Of a stretch of DNA of 64,000 nucleotides, positions 50,501-57,144 are shown piece by piece. This DNA is from an uncultured Porphyromonadaceae bacterium (GTDB lineage: Bacteria > Bacteroidota > Bacteroidia > Bacteroidales > Muribaculaceae). Under the pieces are notes generated by a model. The model saw only the letters and a program-made list of their open reading frames with translations. It did no database searches and had not been told where the DNA came from. The position numbers and the translations under genes are program-made. Every line of letters begins with the position of its first letter. Positions within the stretch are counted from its first letter, which is position 1. Where the stretch lies: assembly GCA_900541835.1 (NCBI GenBank), contig UQLL01000003.1:1-64000 (forward strand). Direction: 5' to 3'.

Positions 50501-50695
50501 GGCATCGGCCACGTCGGCGGCCAGCACCGCCTTGGCGTCGAAGCTGCGCGAGATGGCCGTCACCGGCGTCCCGGCGTCGGGCGGGGCCGGAGCCCTCCGC
50601 GCCGTGTCCAACGCCTGAGGCGTCTGCGCGAATACAGCGCATGACAATGCCGACAGACCCGCCGCCAGCATCGTCACGTGTAATCGATGGTACAT
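44507..50695 (-). CDS. Giant secreted GLUG-repeat surface protein, paralogue
   Basis: A 2062-residue protein with a signal peptide (MYHRLHVTMLAAGLSALSCAVFAQ). Three modules each begin with a GSGT/GEGT...PY segment (near residues 393, 900 and 1343) followed by GG-I/V-x-G repeats, as in the protein at 66-6317, and the C-terminus (VEYYSLDGLRL...VRYTDGTVATRK) is the same kind of domain. Two repeats are inserted in frame near the N-terminus: family B (50467-50497, read within AALKQAPNAK) and a GTTGAGG tract (50347-50385, read as STLNPQPSTLNSP). Surface adhesion is likely, ligand unknown. Confidence 0.88.
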   Translation of the reverse strand: MYHRLHVTMLAAGLSALSCAVFAQTPQALDTARRAPAPPDAGTPVTAISRSFDAKAVLAADVADAESAALKQAPNAKENASANGKLTFTDMHGRELKPLCTATASTLNPQPSTLNSPSTRKAGKITTGYYIGKDFVHDGDEVNCVMDFVRDTDNPSMVHIHNFYGLEETVDMVIDSVAGTVSILPQRIWQSTSYGDVYMFSIEFTPDGIQYFTQAPITGTIDDKGVVRLSQWGAIVGDGANKGMLLAAIDRGEYHPANAHMTATQRKSDVDVQLRYPLLLEQPSPSELTIYNMATNGVPIRARVAADGSISISQQFVISMMLYGDFNTFPINPLTGVIDKTNPIEGRIAGDSIVINPWCAGSVMQDGLVALYLTQSTAHSYVPLQLPASRPFNLTGSGTAASPYLVKTADDLLTLSQAAATYSFPDKHFRLENDIDMSGVRGFSPIGTSKSAFSGTFDGNNHKISNLAIEGLGYNFQGLFGAIYTGGAIRNLTLENASMSGTGFYLGALAGYSMGTIENCHATGTRMLTNGVNVGGLIGRSYGPLSNLSVGGQVSGIGYTGGVVGYSYGPITACTSDADVSMPVIFNEAVACVGGIAGLAQSYSTSREGILTRLNFSGTVTQGAGYGFAGGLCGYLYAASLKESFNTGLVRATSINGNQEATGGLCGIARDSEIADCHNAGSSLEEGYSTYTGGLIGYISTTYNSIEGMTEPLHVNRCYNAGYVWCRNRTTHAGVFGDEFTSTMTPEKPSDTAFTNAYSDNQATGLLDDVYGRATTFFTGATLPAGFTSTAWTASAGRYPVLKAFADSRQAALASAVVQFADGESSRVMKHAATLSAPQGVSWYLVGTDGSLGTASDGLTISGTQVQLGSVYANDTLVAAIPGVPSGRRILINVVPKLFDGEGTASSPYLIKSKADFQTLHTAVMHYDHRGDHFLQTSDVDFGLSADFAGVAAGNHLRQFAGIFDGGNHRIRRLRIHSAVLDDNGKTLAGTYNYGGLFHIGAKESVLRNIVIDADCDFDFYGNAAPVVGYTLGRVENCRNYASVKNAYSRSGGIAGSTEEGAVVAGCYNAGDISAAKADYIGGITGYNLGLVTDCQNDGTVVAVGKYVGGIAGASGGSVAFSANTADVSGSDYTGGIVGSSAAGYGQGNVYGCVSSGFVTSPGTYIGGLVGFSNGRGPRMEHNYFDASVNIMDGCSSLSQGFNALSTSEMLTTTTPEGLDDKYAFSATAYPALKTFANEAAGMARRSIFVKFGKGEKRTNVIRATPVSTSTGISWDLNVKDNFRIADGQLTIRMPDNDVVADTLTATMPGGYTKVFCLKSIPAILPGSGSAEAPFVIASAQDITKLAQFMEHSGMDYEGYTFRVANDIAYPDTMTLSPVARTGVQFQGTFDGAGHTISAIRFTDETTKTGKNIGMFGTVGSKGTVRNLTLQGAITGYSYVGGFAGLLYGRIENCVSRVAVNGKSGYLGGFAGHMFDGSAVVNCQFADTIAAAYLTNYNYLGGVAGQQDLGSLVENCVNRGKIGSNKNTTGTTYTGQQYVGGIVGWGLGDIRSCRNEGTVTGRMYVGGISGRLGKAGNIHDCVNLADITVPGQYVGGITPQAQGSGNASILRCHNEGDITGKGYTAGIIGAVVNGCTIDSCYNVGTIIGQGTGTSYAVGGVIGQMQSNVNYPSSVSHSYNTGSVVNGAQSTGGFAGKITGGTVTFCHNTGDVTAERPTADNSSNGVGGFIGSFCATASDVWNSGNVVSNIPGAGGIIGTGAMPIAHLSRAANFGNVTITRSIPAKGYGAGGIWGGYGPAVIEDCINFGTVKAPDDAAGINPAMHSNGNGGTTIRRCYNAGLVQVDDTACRYSNVALISHYVDTRNPIDPALMHVDSAYFASDVCPAIAGDTLATPLTRAELMTAPLGEGFLYREYCLPTLHSLDSLAVANVHTACLAFPFGGSADNVTERFRFGTPAHVVWTASDNLAIYGEGKVRALGTGKGWLRVATDDPASPLYKQYEVNVTTVSGVDTIDATREVQSVEYYSLDGLRLTAPTVGRPCIERVRYTDGTVATRKVLVTVAP
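50347..50385. repeat. GTTGAGG heptamer tract in the GLUG gene
   Basis: GAGAGTTGAGGGTTGAGGGT and two more heptamers. On the coding strand it is read as STLNPQPSTLNS. Confidence 0.85.
50467..50497. repeat. Family B variant inside the GLUG gene
   Basis: TTTGCGTTCGGCGCCTGCTT then CAGCGCGGCGC, matching the intergenic copy at 44454-44484 at the other end of the gene. Confidence 0.65.
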
Positions 50696-50752
50696 GATTC
50701 AGTAAGTTAGGTTGAAATTAAAAAGGATGCAGATGCGTAGCATCCACGGCCA

Positions 50753-50760
50753 CAAAGGTA
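50753..50760 (-). promoter_or_regulatory. -7 element of the GLUG gene promoter
   Basis: TACCTTTG on the minus strand, 58 bases before the ATG. Its leader contains GGATGC...GCATCC. Confidence 0.6.
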
Positions 50761-50806
50761 CGAACTATATTTAAATATTGTGTAAAGATAGTTTAACAAA
50801 AAATAC

Positions 50807-51258
50807 CAATATTGTCTTAAATATTTTTTTGAGTGCGGCTTAACTTGCAGAGGTATCCTTGTAGATTGCCGCCTCCACGATAGCCGCAATCTACAAGGCA
50901 AGGTGGAATATTGAGATTTTCTTCCGCAATCTCAAGCAGCTTCTGCGCATAAAGAGCTTCATCGGCACCACTCGCAACGCCGTGGAAATCCAGATCTGGA
51001 CAGCACTGATAACCATGCTCATCATGACATGGCTGAAACACATCGCCAAGTACAAGTGGGCAATGGCTAACCTCGTTGTCTCTTTGCGACTTAACACCTT
51101 CACCAAAATCGACCTCAACAAATGGCTTGACGAGCCCTTCACTTCACCTCCTGAGGAACCGATTTTGCCATAGAGGGGGTTACTCTATGGCTATTTTTGC
51201 AAAGGCTGGTGCCTCTGCACGTTAAGCCGCACTCAAAAAAATATTTAGGACAATATTG
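50807..51258. mobile_element. Internally deleted IS element with intact ends
   Basis: Terminal inverted repeats of 47 bases (50807-50853 and 51212-51258) differ at two positions and contain TTTTTTTGAGTGCGGCTTAA. Between them is only the C-terminal part of an IS4-like transposase, plus a terminator hairpin CCATAGAG/CTCTATGG (51168-51190). Next to the left end, CCTTGTAGATTGC (50857-50869) is repeated inverted at 50886-50898, which marks the likely deletion junction. Confidence 0.82.
50865..51173 (+). pseudogene. IS4-type transposase, C-terminal remnant
   Basis: The frame reads IYKARWNIEIFFRNLKQLLR, then IKSFIGTTRNAVEIQIWTAL and on to the stop at 51171-51173. This is the C-terminal 'Y..RW.IE.FF..LKQ' region of IS4-family transposases with the catalytic Glu (NIEIFF). 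A stop at 50862-50864 and the left inverted repeat right before it show that the rest is deleted. Confidence 0.85.
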
Positions 51259-51354
51259 TGTCATAACCCTTGTTGTGCTTGTCTGTTCCGGCCTCGCGGA
51301 TGATTTTTCTGATTGCTTGCAGGGTAATTGGGCGATTGTCTGGGCGGAAAGTGT

Positions 51355-51362
51355 TATATTTG
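51355..51362 (+). promoter_or_regulatory. -7 element before the small hairpin RNA
   Basis: TATATTTG fits TAnnTTTG. A -33 element is not at the ideal distance (TTG at 51336 and 51328). Confidence 0.5.
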
Positions 51363-51366
51363 CCCT

Positions 51367-51442
51367 GGGAAGTAGTTGGGTTGGTCGCTCACTACTAAGG
51401 TAGTCATTTTTTGCCTTAGTAACTACTTCCTATTTTTATTTT
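51367..51442 (+). ncRNA. Candidate small hairpin RNA
   Basis: Starts 5 bases after a -7 box. GGAAGTAGTT (51368-51377) pairs exactly with AACTACTTCC (51421-51430), and inside it ACTAAGG (51394-51400) pairs with CCTTAGT (51414-51420), which stacks directly on the outer stem. A T-rich TATTTTTATTTT follows, as in an intrinsic terminator. There is no reading frame of note. Alternatively the block is a mobile palindrome. Confidence 0.5.
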
Positions 51443-51453
51443 CGCCCAAACCG

Positions 51454-51468
51454 TTTAGGACAATATTG
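51454..51468. repeat. Second copy of the IS outer end sequence
   Basis: TTTAGGACAATATTG, identical to the outer 15 bases of the IS right end at 51244-51258 and in the same orientation, 210 bases apart. The small hairpin RNA candidate lies between the two. Confidence 0.7.
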
Positions 51469-51524
51469 GGTGTTTCTACCGAGTTTAAGTGAAAGAATGT
51501 TAATTATATTGTAAATTTATAATA

Positions 51525-51532
51525 TAACTTTG
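51525..51532 (+). promoter_or_regulatory. -7 element for the FN3 surface protein gene
   Basis: TAACTTTG in a very A/T-rich stretch, leaving a leader of about 85 bases. Confidence 0.65.
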
Positions 51533-51552
51533 CAGTGGAAACAAGGTTATGA

Positions 51553-51622
51553 CTGACGTTCAAAGAGGTTCCGACGTCAGCCTTTGACTCAAGTAGAACT
51601 AAATCATTGAACCTCCGGACTT
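51553..51622 (+). promoter_or_regulatory. Structured leader of the FN3 surface protein gene
   Basis: GAGGTTC (51565-51571) can pair with GAACCTC (51609-51615), which ends 7 bases before the ATG. CTGACGT (51553-51559) and ACGTCAG (51574-51580) form a rival hairpin whose loop holds GAGGTTC. The same GAGGTTC/GAACCTCC/ACTTATG layout occurs at the start of the window. Switching between the two folds is a hypothesis. Confidence 0.5.
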
Positions 51623-54600
51623 ATGAAACATTTCTTCAATATTGCGTCAGGAAAACTCCCTGCAACCTTCCTGGCAGCGGTGGGCATACTGTCGGCTACG
51701 GCCGTGGCGTTCGGTATAGGCCGGACTGAAATGGAGCCGCTCGGCACATCCGCCGTCAAGCTGCAGCAGCCGGAAAAATGGACGAGCTACCCCCGGTCCG
51801 GCCAAGTGCAGATGCCGGCATCTGCCCGTGAATCCTCCCCTGTGTCAGAGGCCGTGCGCCGTGCCGCCACCGACGACTTCGGTGCAATCATCCCGCCATA
51901 TGTCGAGACCTTCGATGTCAAAGCTGACTTTACCAATAATTTCGTGCTCGAAAATCCCGACGGCGGCAACAAGTGGATGTGGAGCAACAAGGCCCTGCGT
52001 TCTCCGATCTCATATAGCGGCAAAGGGCCGAACAATGCCTGGGTCATCTTTCCGGCCATGCGTCTGGAGGCCGGCAAAGGGTATCGCCTTACCCTCAACG
52101 CCAAACGCGCCAATGCCACCTCGGAGGAAACGTTCAACATAAAGCTCGGCACGGAACAGAAGGCGGCCGCCTGCAATATCATGGTGGCCGAGAATGTAAA
52201 GCTGCCTCAAGCTCCGACCGCCAATGATTCCGTTTCGGTAGATGCGATAATGCGTGTGGATACGGCCGGGGTATATTACATGGCCATACAATGGACATCG
52301 CCCGAAGCCAACAAGTATGTCTATTTCGACAATATCATCGTCTCGGCGCCTCAGGACATGGGCATGCCCGAAGCGGTGACCGACCTTGCCGTGACCCCGG
52401 ATGAGGCCGGAGCACACAAAGCCGCGATAGGCTTCCGCACTCCCGCCAAGGACCTGAACGGCAAAGCCCTCGCATCGATTGCCAAGGCCGAGATTCTCCG
52501 CAACGATACGTTGGTTAAGAGCATCGACAATCCGGCCGTAGATACTTCGGTCAGCTTCGTCGACGAGGTGCCGGCGGCAGGTGAATATACATACAAAGTG
52601 GTGGTGAGCAACGACAAGGGCTCCTCCAAGCCTGTGGAGAAGAGCGCCTATATCGGCGTGGATTATCCGGATGTCGTCACCGACCTGGTATTGAAAGAGA
52701 CCGAAACATACGGCACGGTGAACCTGACATGGAAGGCCCCGGCCACCGATGTCAACGGCCGTGCCCTCGACCCGTCGAAGGTACATTATGAGGTGCGTCA
52801 GAATACCTCCTCATATCCGTTGATCGGTACCACCAAGCCGGGCGTCACCGGCGTCAGCTTCAAGATGAACAATCCCGAGACGGAACAGCTCTTCCTCAGC
52901 GTGGTGGTGGTTCCCTTCACCGAGCGCGGCAGCGGCAAGGGCACCTCGTCGCCCCTCATCCCGGTGGGCAACCCCTACGTCCTCCCGTATCAGGACAGCT
53001 TCGGGAAGTCAGGCTCTCACAACATGGCCGTCCAGAATATCTCCGGCGGCGGTCAGTGGGTGGCCTTCTCCGACAATGACGACCTGACTGATGCCGACGG
53101 CACCGGCGGTTATCTCGGCTATGTGGCCCAGAATCAGAATGCCGAAGGTCGCTTCCACTCGGCCCGTATCAATCTGACCGGAGCCAGGAATCCGGAACTG
53201 ACCGCATACGTGTACGAGATTTGCTCCGACCCGACACAGGAGAGCTCTCTGAACCGTAACGAGATAAAACTTGTGGTTTGCGAGGCCGATTCCGACAACT
53301 GGGTACCGATCAAGTCCGGCACCGTGCATGAACTGGTGAACAATCCCCGTCACTGGGGTCGCGTGCGTGCCGACCTGAGTGCCTACAAGGGTAAGGTCAT
53401 CATGGTGGGCCTGCAGGTCAAGTCCACTCACTACCCTTCGGCATTCTTTGACCAGCTGCGCGTGGCAGAAACCGTAGGCCACGATCTGCGCGCCGCCGAG
53501 GCACAGGTGACCCGCAACGTCATGGCCGGCCAGCCGGCAAGTGTGGGCGTATGGGTGGAGAACTGCGGCGGATCCGATGTCAGCGGCGCCGACTTCAAGG
53601 TGGAACTCTACCGCAACGATGACAAGACACCCTTCCAGGAGATTCCCGGACAGAATCTGGCACCCTGCCAGAACAAGCTCTTCAGCCACGACTTCACGGC
53701 CAATCCCACTCAGGCCGGCACGGCCACGTATCGCGCCAAAGTGGTATATGACGCCGATGAGAATCCCGATAACGACTCCACAGCAGCCTTGCAGCAGAGC
53801 ATCTATGTGGACAGCTCTATGCCTGCTCCCACATCCCTGACAGCCGCCCTGAACGCCAAGGAGAGGGCCGTGCTGAACTGGCGTCGTCCCCTTGTGGAGG
53901 AGATTCCGCAGACCACCATCGAGCGCTTCAACGACCTCACTCCGTTTGTCTTCACCGACAAGCGCACCGACGCCGGCTGGTACTTCGTCAACGCCGACGG
54001 TCTGCCCCGTGTCAACATCCCCAACTGCGATATTCCCAACCTGGCTCCCGGCACCACGGTAGGCTGGTTCTGCGTTGACGACAAGAACCCCTACATACAG
54101 GCATCGGCGGGAAATATGTACTCCCACAGCGCCAACAAGTTCATGGTGGCCATGAGTGTCCTCAAGGTCGGCCCCTCGCCCAAGGCTGACGACTGGATGA
54201 TTTCGCCCCGTCTGAGCGGACGCGCACAGACCATCACCTTCTATGCCAAAGCAGCTTACAGCGCCGAGGAGACCGTAGAGATGCTCTACACAGACAAGGA
54301 GGATGCCAAGACCACAAGCGCCTACAAATCCGTCGGCACCGCCACCTTCAACAAGGGAGGTCTCTGGGAATCCCGCAGCTTCGATGTGCCGGAGGGCGCC
54401 ACATACTTCGCCCTGCGCTACACGTCGCCCGCAGCCCAATATATGATTCACATCGACGACGTGACGTATGAGCCCAAGCGCGAGACCCCGATTGACGTGG
54501 TCGGCTTCAATGTCTACCGCGACAGCGTGCGCGTCACCGACACACTCCTGACCGAGCCTGCCTTCGTCGACCGCAGGGCCCCGGCAGGCAAGCACGTCTA

Positions 54601-54874
54601 CAACGTCACCGCCATGTACAACAATGGCCTGGAGAGCTCTCTGTCCGAGTCCGCCTCCATCACCACCTTCGTTACGGCTGCGGATGCCGACTGTGTCAAT
54701 GTCTACGCCGACGGCAACACACTTTGCGTGGATAATGCCGCAGACCGCACCCAGGTGTATGACGTGACCGGTATCTGCCGCTATGCAGGCAGCGAAGGGA
54801 ATCTGCGCCTGCGCCTGCCCGCCGGAATCTATATCGTACGCACCGGCGGCAAAACATGGAAGATAACTATGTGA
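51623..54874 (+). CDS. Secreted FN3 / choice-of-anchor J protein
   Basis: A 1083-residue exported protein. After the signal region come a choice-of-anchor J-like (MAM/jelly-roll) domain (about 88-245, VETFDVKADFTNNFVLENPD), two FN3 domains (about 246-450), another anchor-J-like domain (about 455-615, PYQDSFGKSGSHN), a CARDB-like domain (about 617-730), an FN3 unit (about 733), a third anchor-J-like domain (about 770-955), a final FN3, and a short C-terminal sorting-type domain (VYDVTGICRYAG...PAGIYIVRTGG). Such domains occur in gingipain-type adhesins and other exported Bacteroidota proteins. Role: probably surface binding. Confidence 0.85.
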   Translation: MKHFFNIASGKLPATFLAAVGILSATAVAFGIGRTEMEPLGTSAVKLQQPEKWTSYPRSGQVQMPASARESSPVSEAVRRAATDDFGAIIPPYVETFDVKADFTNNFVLENPDGGNKWMWSNKALRSPISYSGKGPNNAWVIFPAMRLEAGKGYRLTLNAKRANATSEETFNIKLGTEQKAAACNIMVAENVKLPQAPTANDSVSVDAIMRVDTAGVYYMAIQWTSPEANKYVYFDNIIVSAPQDMGMPEAVTDLAVTPDEAGAHKAAIGFRTPAKDLNGKALASIAKAEILRNDTLVKSIDNPAVDTSVSFVDEVPAAGEYTYKVVVSNDKGSSKPVEKSAYIGVDYPDVVTDLVLKETETYGTVNLTWKAPATDVNGRALDPSKVHYEVRQNTSSYPLIGTTKPGVTGVSFKMNNPETEQLFLSVVVVPFTERGSGKGTSSPLIPVGNPYVLPYQDSFGKSGSHNMAVQNISGGGQWVAFSDNDDLTDADGTGGYLGYVAQNQNAEGRFHSARINLTGARNPELTAYVYEICSDPTQESSLNRNEIKLVVCEADSDNWVPIKSGTVHELVNNPRHWGRVRADLSAYKGKVIMVGLQVKSTHYPSAFFDQLRVAETVGHDLRAAEAQVTRNVMAGQPASVGVWVENCGGSDVSGADFKVELYRNDDKTPFQEIPGQNLAPCQNKLFSHDFTANPTQAGTATYRAKVVYDADENPDNDSTAALQQSIYVDSSMPAPTSLTAALNAKERAVLNWRRPLVEEIPQTTIERFNDLTPFVFTDKRTDAGWYFVNADGLPRVNIPNCDIPNLAPGTTVGWFCVDDKNPYIQASAGNMYSHSANKFMVAMSVLKVGPSPKADDWMISPRLSGRAQTITFYAKAAYSAEETVEMLYTDKEDAKTTSAYKSVGTATFNKGGLWESRSFDVPEGATYFALRYTSPAAQYMIHIDDVTYEPKRETPIDVVGFNVYRDSVRVTDTLLTEPAFVDRRAPAGKHVYNVTAMYNNGLESSLSESASITTFVTAADADCVNVYADGNTLCVDNAADRTQVYDVTGICRYAGSEGNLRLRLPAGIYIVRTGGKTWKITM

Positions 54875-54918
54875 TGCCATAATACAGATGCCATAGAAGC
54901 ACAATAAGACCGCGACAG

Positions 54919-54951
54919 GAGGGTGTGTCAGGATAGAACTGACACACCCTC
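54919..54951 (+). terminator. Terminator after the FN3 protein gene
   Basis: GAGGGTGTGTCAG pairs with CTGACACACCCTC, 13 pairs, loop GATAGAA. The T-tract is weak (TGATTATAA). Confidence 0.75.
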
Positions 54952-55008
54952 TGATTATAAATTAAGGAGAAATTCAGGCTATGGGTACTGAGTGTGCGAA
55001 AAAAGCGT

Positions 55009-55016
55009 TAACTTTG
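55009..55016 (+). promoter_or_regulatory. -7 element of the inositol-lipid genes
   Basis: TAACTTTG, 20 bases before the ATG at 55037. Confidence 0.65.
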
Positions 55017-55036
55017 CACTCTGATTTGGATCAAGA

Positions 55037-55987
55037 ATGGGAAATCGGATCAAGCAACTCAAGGAGGAATACCGGTCGAGCCTCAAGTCCATGGACACCG
55101 AGGAGTGGTTCGACTTGGTCTTCTACCGCCCGGTCGGATTCGTGGTGGCTGTCATCTGCCGCCGCCTCGGCATCCGTCCCAACGCCATCACCATCGCCAG
55201 CATCTTCCTCGGCATCGGCTGCGGCGTGCTCCTATACTTCAACAACATATGGCTCAACCTGCTGGGCATGGCCTTGCTCGTGCTGGCCGACGTGGGCGAC
55301 AGTGCCGACGGCCAGCTCGCACGTCTGACCAGGCAGTATTCGCGCCTGGGCCGTATCCTCGACGGCATGAGCGGTGACTTCTGGTTCGTGGCCATCTACG
55401 TCTCCATTTGCCTGCGGGAGAACGTCACCGGCGACTTTTTCGCCGCCCACCACTGGGTAATATGGGTCGGCGCCGCCGTCACCGGCTTCTGTCACGCCAC
55501 GCAGGCCGCCATGGCCGACTACTACCGCCAGTTCCATCTCTTTTTCGTCAAGGGAGCCTCCGGCACAGAGCTCGAAGACTCCGCGCAGACCCTTTGGGAC
55601 CGATACCACACCTTAAGCTGGCGTCGCGACTTCTTCCCCAAGCTCGTCCTGGCTTTCTACGCCAACTACACCACCGGCCAGGAGAAGCGCACCCCTTACA
55701 TGCAGAAGCTCCGACGCCTGCTCCGCTCCCGCTTCGGCAGCGACATCCCCATGGACTTCCGCCAGGCTTTCCGCTGCGCTTCCAAGCCCCTGATGGCCTA
55801 CACCAACATTCTCAGCTTCAACACACGCGCATTCGCCCTGTTCATCGCCACCGTCTGCCTTCGGATGCCCTGGCTATACTTCGCCTTTGAACTCACAGTG
55901 CTCAACGCGTTGTTAATATATATGATGTGGCGCCACGAGCGCATATGCAAGAATTTCATAAACCAGCTCAACGATGGCAAATATTGA
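55037..55987 (+). CDS. CDP-alcohol phosphatidyltransferase, probable PI(P) synthase
   Basis: A 316-residue membrane enzyme with the full signature DG-x2-AR-x8-G-x3-D-x3-D (DSADGQLARLTRQYSRLG, then RILDGMSGD, residues about 93-120) and several helices. It joins CDP-diacylglycerol to an alcohol. Because a myo-inositol-phosphate synthase gene lies downstream, inositol phosphate or inositol is the likely acceptor, as in the inositol-lipid locus known from Bacteroides thetaiotaomicron. The ATG at 55037 starts the N-terminal amphipathic segment; the stop overlaps the HAD gene by 14 bases. Confidence 0.85.
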   Translation: MGNRIKQLKEEYRSSLKSMDTEEWFDLVFYRPVGFVVAVICRRLGIRPNAITIASIFLGIGCGVLLYFNNIWLNLLGMALLVLADVGDSADGQLARLTRQYSRLGRILDGMSGDFWFVAIYVSICLRENVTGDFFAAHHWVIWVGAAVTGFCHATQAAMADYYRQFHLFFVKGASGTELEDSAQTLWDRYHTLSWRRDFFPKLVLAFYANYTTGQEKRTPYMQKLRRLLRSRFGSDIPMDFRQAFRCASKPLMAYTNILSFNTRAFALFIATVCLRMPWLYFAFELTVLNALLIYMMWRHERICKNFINQLNDGKY

Positions 55988-56702
55988 CAGTACATTGATA
56001 AAAGGCGTAATCTTCGACTACGGCGGTACCCTCGATACAGGCGGCGACCACTGGAGCGAAGTCATCTGGAGCGCCTGGCAGCAGGCCGGCGTCGGCGCCG
56101 ACAAGCCTACCTTCCGCGAGGCGTATGTATTCGCCGAACGCGAGCTCGCCCGGACCCTCCACATACTGCCCCACCACAACTTCCGCGACCTGCTCGGCAT
56201 AAAAATGCGCATCGAGCTGCAGTGGCTCGCCGAGCACGGCGGCTTCGCCCCGCAGGACGTCGACAGCTACGCCGCCCGCATCGCCGACATCTGCTACGCC
56301 GCCGCCCGCCAGAGCATCGAGGCCGCCCGTCCTGTCCTCGAGAAGATCGCCGCTCGCCTCCCCCTCGTGCTTGTCAGCAACTTCTACGGCAATGTAGAGG
56401 CCGTGCTGAAAGACTTCAACCTCGACACCTATTTCAATAAGGTGATAGAGAGCGCCGTGGTTGGTGTTCGCAAGCCCGACCCGCAGATCTTCCGCCTCGG
56501 CTGCCAGGCCCTCGGCCTCGCGCCCGAGCACGTGCTGGTCATCGGCGACAGTTACCGCAAGGACATCGTGCCGGCAGAGAGCATCGGCTGCCAGGTCCTC
56601 TGGCTCAAGGGCAAAGGATGGACCGAGGCCGAGGATGCCCAGCTCCACCCCAACATCATCCATTCCCTTGGTGACGCCCTCGCCTTTCTCGAAAGTGCCT
56701 GA
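55974..56702 (+). CDS. HAD-superfamily hydrolase
   Basis: A 242-residue HAD protein with a helical cap. Motif I is IFDYGGTLDTG near residue 12, with Gly where phosphatases usually have the second Asp, motif II LVLVSNFYGN near 126, motif III Lys in VGVRKPDPQIF near 160, and motif IV VLVIGDSYRKDI near 185. The missing acid makes it look like haloacid dehalogenase-type HADs, so a phosphatase role is uncertain. Overlap with the phosphatidyltransferase gene suggests a joint pathway, perhaps dephosphorylation of phosphatidylinositol phosphate. Confidence 0.82.
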   Translation: MANIDSTLIKGVIFDYGGTLDTGGDHWSEVIWSAWQQAGVGADKPTFREAYVFAERELARTLHILPHHNFRDLLGIKMRIELQWLAEHGGFAPQDVDSYAARIADICYAAARQSIEAARPVLEKIAARLPLVLVSNFYGNVEAVLKDFNLDTYFNKVIESAVVGVRKPDPQIFRLGCQALGLAPEHVLVIGDSYRKDIVPAESIGCQVLWLKGKGWTEAEDAQLHPNIIHSLGDALAFLESA

Positions 56703-57144
56703 TCCGGCCCATCGTCCCGCTCCATCGGCTTCCATATAGGCGCCCTCCTGCGTCCTGCCGCCTCATGCCCTCCCTCCTCTCCACACCCCTCAGAATGTTC
56801 TTTTTGACCCCAAGGGTTTTATTAAATAGTTTTAACTAAAATAGGGTAATAAATTAATATATTAATATTTATTCACTAAATTATGCCTTGATTCACTATA
56901 TTTAACGAATGAGGCTGTGACTTTTCCTTAAAATCATTTTGTGCTCTCAAACTTTCGTTATACCTTTGACGCGAATTTCCGCCAAGCGGCTCTCTCCCTT
57001 GTGCCACGGCAGCCATACCCCTGCCACCGGCGCCCGCAGGTGATTTCGCCCATTCTCTCCTCCGCGGCGAAAACGCCCACCGCTTAAGCATTTACCGCTA
57101 TGCGGAAACAAGAAACGAAAAAGACAAAACACTGCAATACCACA
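56703..57144 (+). other. A/T-rich intergenic region with long leader
   Basis: No gene is seen in these 442 bases. 56815-56910 is strikingly A/T-rich for this genome. The promoter of the inositol synthase gene is at 56939-56968, leaving a leader of about 170 bases that turns GC-rich. No clear terminator for the HAD gene is present. Confidence 0.7.
56939..56968 (+). promoter_or_regulatory. Promoter of the inositol-phosphate synthase gene
   Basis: TTTG (56939-56942), 18-base spacer, TACCTTTG (56961-56968). Confidence 0.7.

Noticed and set aside
50982..51173. Small intact gene of 63 codons
   Set aside because: It is the C-terminal remnant of a transposase; the frame continues upstream with transposase residues to the IS end.
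53009..54904. Minus-strand frame of 631 codons opposite the FN3 protein gene
   Set aside because: Mirror of the coding strand; the plus-strand product has a signal region, FN3 and C-terminal domains.
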